DNA from: Candidula unifasciata
Lineage: Eukaryota; Mollusca; Gastropoda; Stylommatophora; Geomitridae
Direction of reading: 5' to 3'
Assembly: GCA_905116865.2 (NCBI GenBank)
Contig: CAJHNH020003179.1
Location: forward strand, 1-64,000
DNA length: 64,000 nt
Shown here: piece by piece, positions 63,826-64,000 of the stretch
Layout: each line of letters starts with the position of its first letter
Position numbering within the stretch: the first letter of the stretch is position 1
Program-made: the position numbers and the translations under genes
The notes under the pieces: generated by a model
What the model was told of the DNA's origin: nothing
Seen by the model: the letters and a program-made list of their open reading frames with translations, nothing else
Databases searched by the model: none

Positions 63826-64000
63826 GTTAAGTTGAATCGAGTTGAGTCAAGAATTGGCATCACAGCACTCGGCACATTCCCATGCCTGCTCCTTCCTCAT
63901 CTTCAGCAGCCAGCACAGAGTTCCAATACTGATGGTACCGGTCACTTTCTGGTTAAAAGTCCGTCTTGCCTTTCCTTTGAGTGTAGTTAGCGGGCCAGAC
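63826..64000 (-). mobile_element. I/jockey-like LINE 3' end, runs off the window
   Basis: GAATTGGCATCACAGCACTC, CATCTTCAGCAGCCAGCA and ACTGATGGTACCGGTCAC match the 3' UTRs at 56230-56400 and 16925-16990. The coding part would lie beyond 64000. Confidence 0.7.

Noticed and set aside
1..64000. Bacterial operon, prophage, defence or biosynthetic gene system
   Set aside because: All recognisable genes are spliced animal genes or eukaryotic retroelements. There are no ribosome binding sites, polycistronic runs or phage genes.

Overview
The window is nuclear DNA from an intron-rich animal. Spliced genes with canonical junctions, a eukaryotic tRNA-His, non-LTR retrotransposons, SINEs and minisatellites leave no room for a bacterial or phage reading. 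The repeat style (AAG- or ATG-tailed LINEs, a very abundant short repeat, tRNA-headed SINEs) and the protein sequences suggest a mollusc, perhaps a gastropod. That placement is inference, because nothing here fixes the species.

Three host genes can be supported. (1) A CIB1-like calcium- and integrin-binding protein gene lies on the minus strand at 21769 to 1750. Its seven coding exons join without a phase error into 183 residues with a myristoylation start and two intact EF-hands. (2) A KHDRBS (Sam68/SLM/STAR family) RNA-binding protein gene lies on the minus strand at 47960 to 33726. Its ten coding exons join into 342 residues: a STAR/KH domain, an RG/P-rich middle and a Tyr/Gly-rich tail. 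One of its introns uses a GC donor. (3) The first coding exon of an SLC17/PHT4-like transporter of the major facilitator superfamily lies on the plus strand at 61929-62199, and the gene runs on past it. A tRNA-His(GTG) gene at 48440-48511 sits about 480 bases from the KHDRBS start codon, transcribed away from it.

Everything else is repeat or unassigned intron and intergenic DNA. The CIB introns (1.8-21.7 kb) hold five minisatellites with periods of 21, 16, 21, 25 and 41 bases, a CA-rich block, an inverted-repeat element with 8-base target duplications, several SINEs and RTE-type LINE debris. The segment 22-30 kb is mostly LINE and SINE fragments. The segment 30.2-33.7 kb is AT-rich, low in repeats, and may be the KHDRBS 3' UTR plus intergenic DNA. 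KHDRBS introns carry CU-rich tracts (transcript strand) and an insertion holding a LINE ORF1 but no reverse transcriptase, with a perfect 10-base target duplication. The segment 49.1-52.6 kb is a full-length, frameshifted RTE-type LINE with a 235-base tandem duplication inside its reverse transcriptase. The segment 53.3-60.7 kb is a mosaic of I/jockey-like LINE pieces, SINEs and a second inverted-repeat element with the same terminal octamer as the first.

The dominant repeat, called SINE-B here, is about 280 bp with an AAG tail. At least 26 full or partial copies lie in both orientations, and two full copies have clear target-site duplications. I found no new multi-gene system. The less ordinary signals are the SINE-B family and its possible LINE partner, the ORF1-only LINE insertion, the pair of 8-base-duplication elements and the duplicated reverse transcriptase. 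Frame-disrupting indels are common in the repeats while all seventeen host coding exons checked are intact, so the repeats are decayed or partly mis-assembled.
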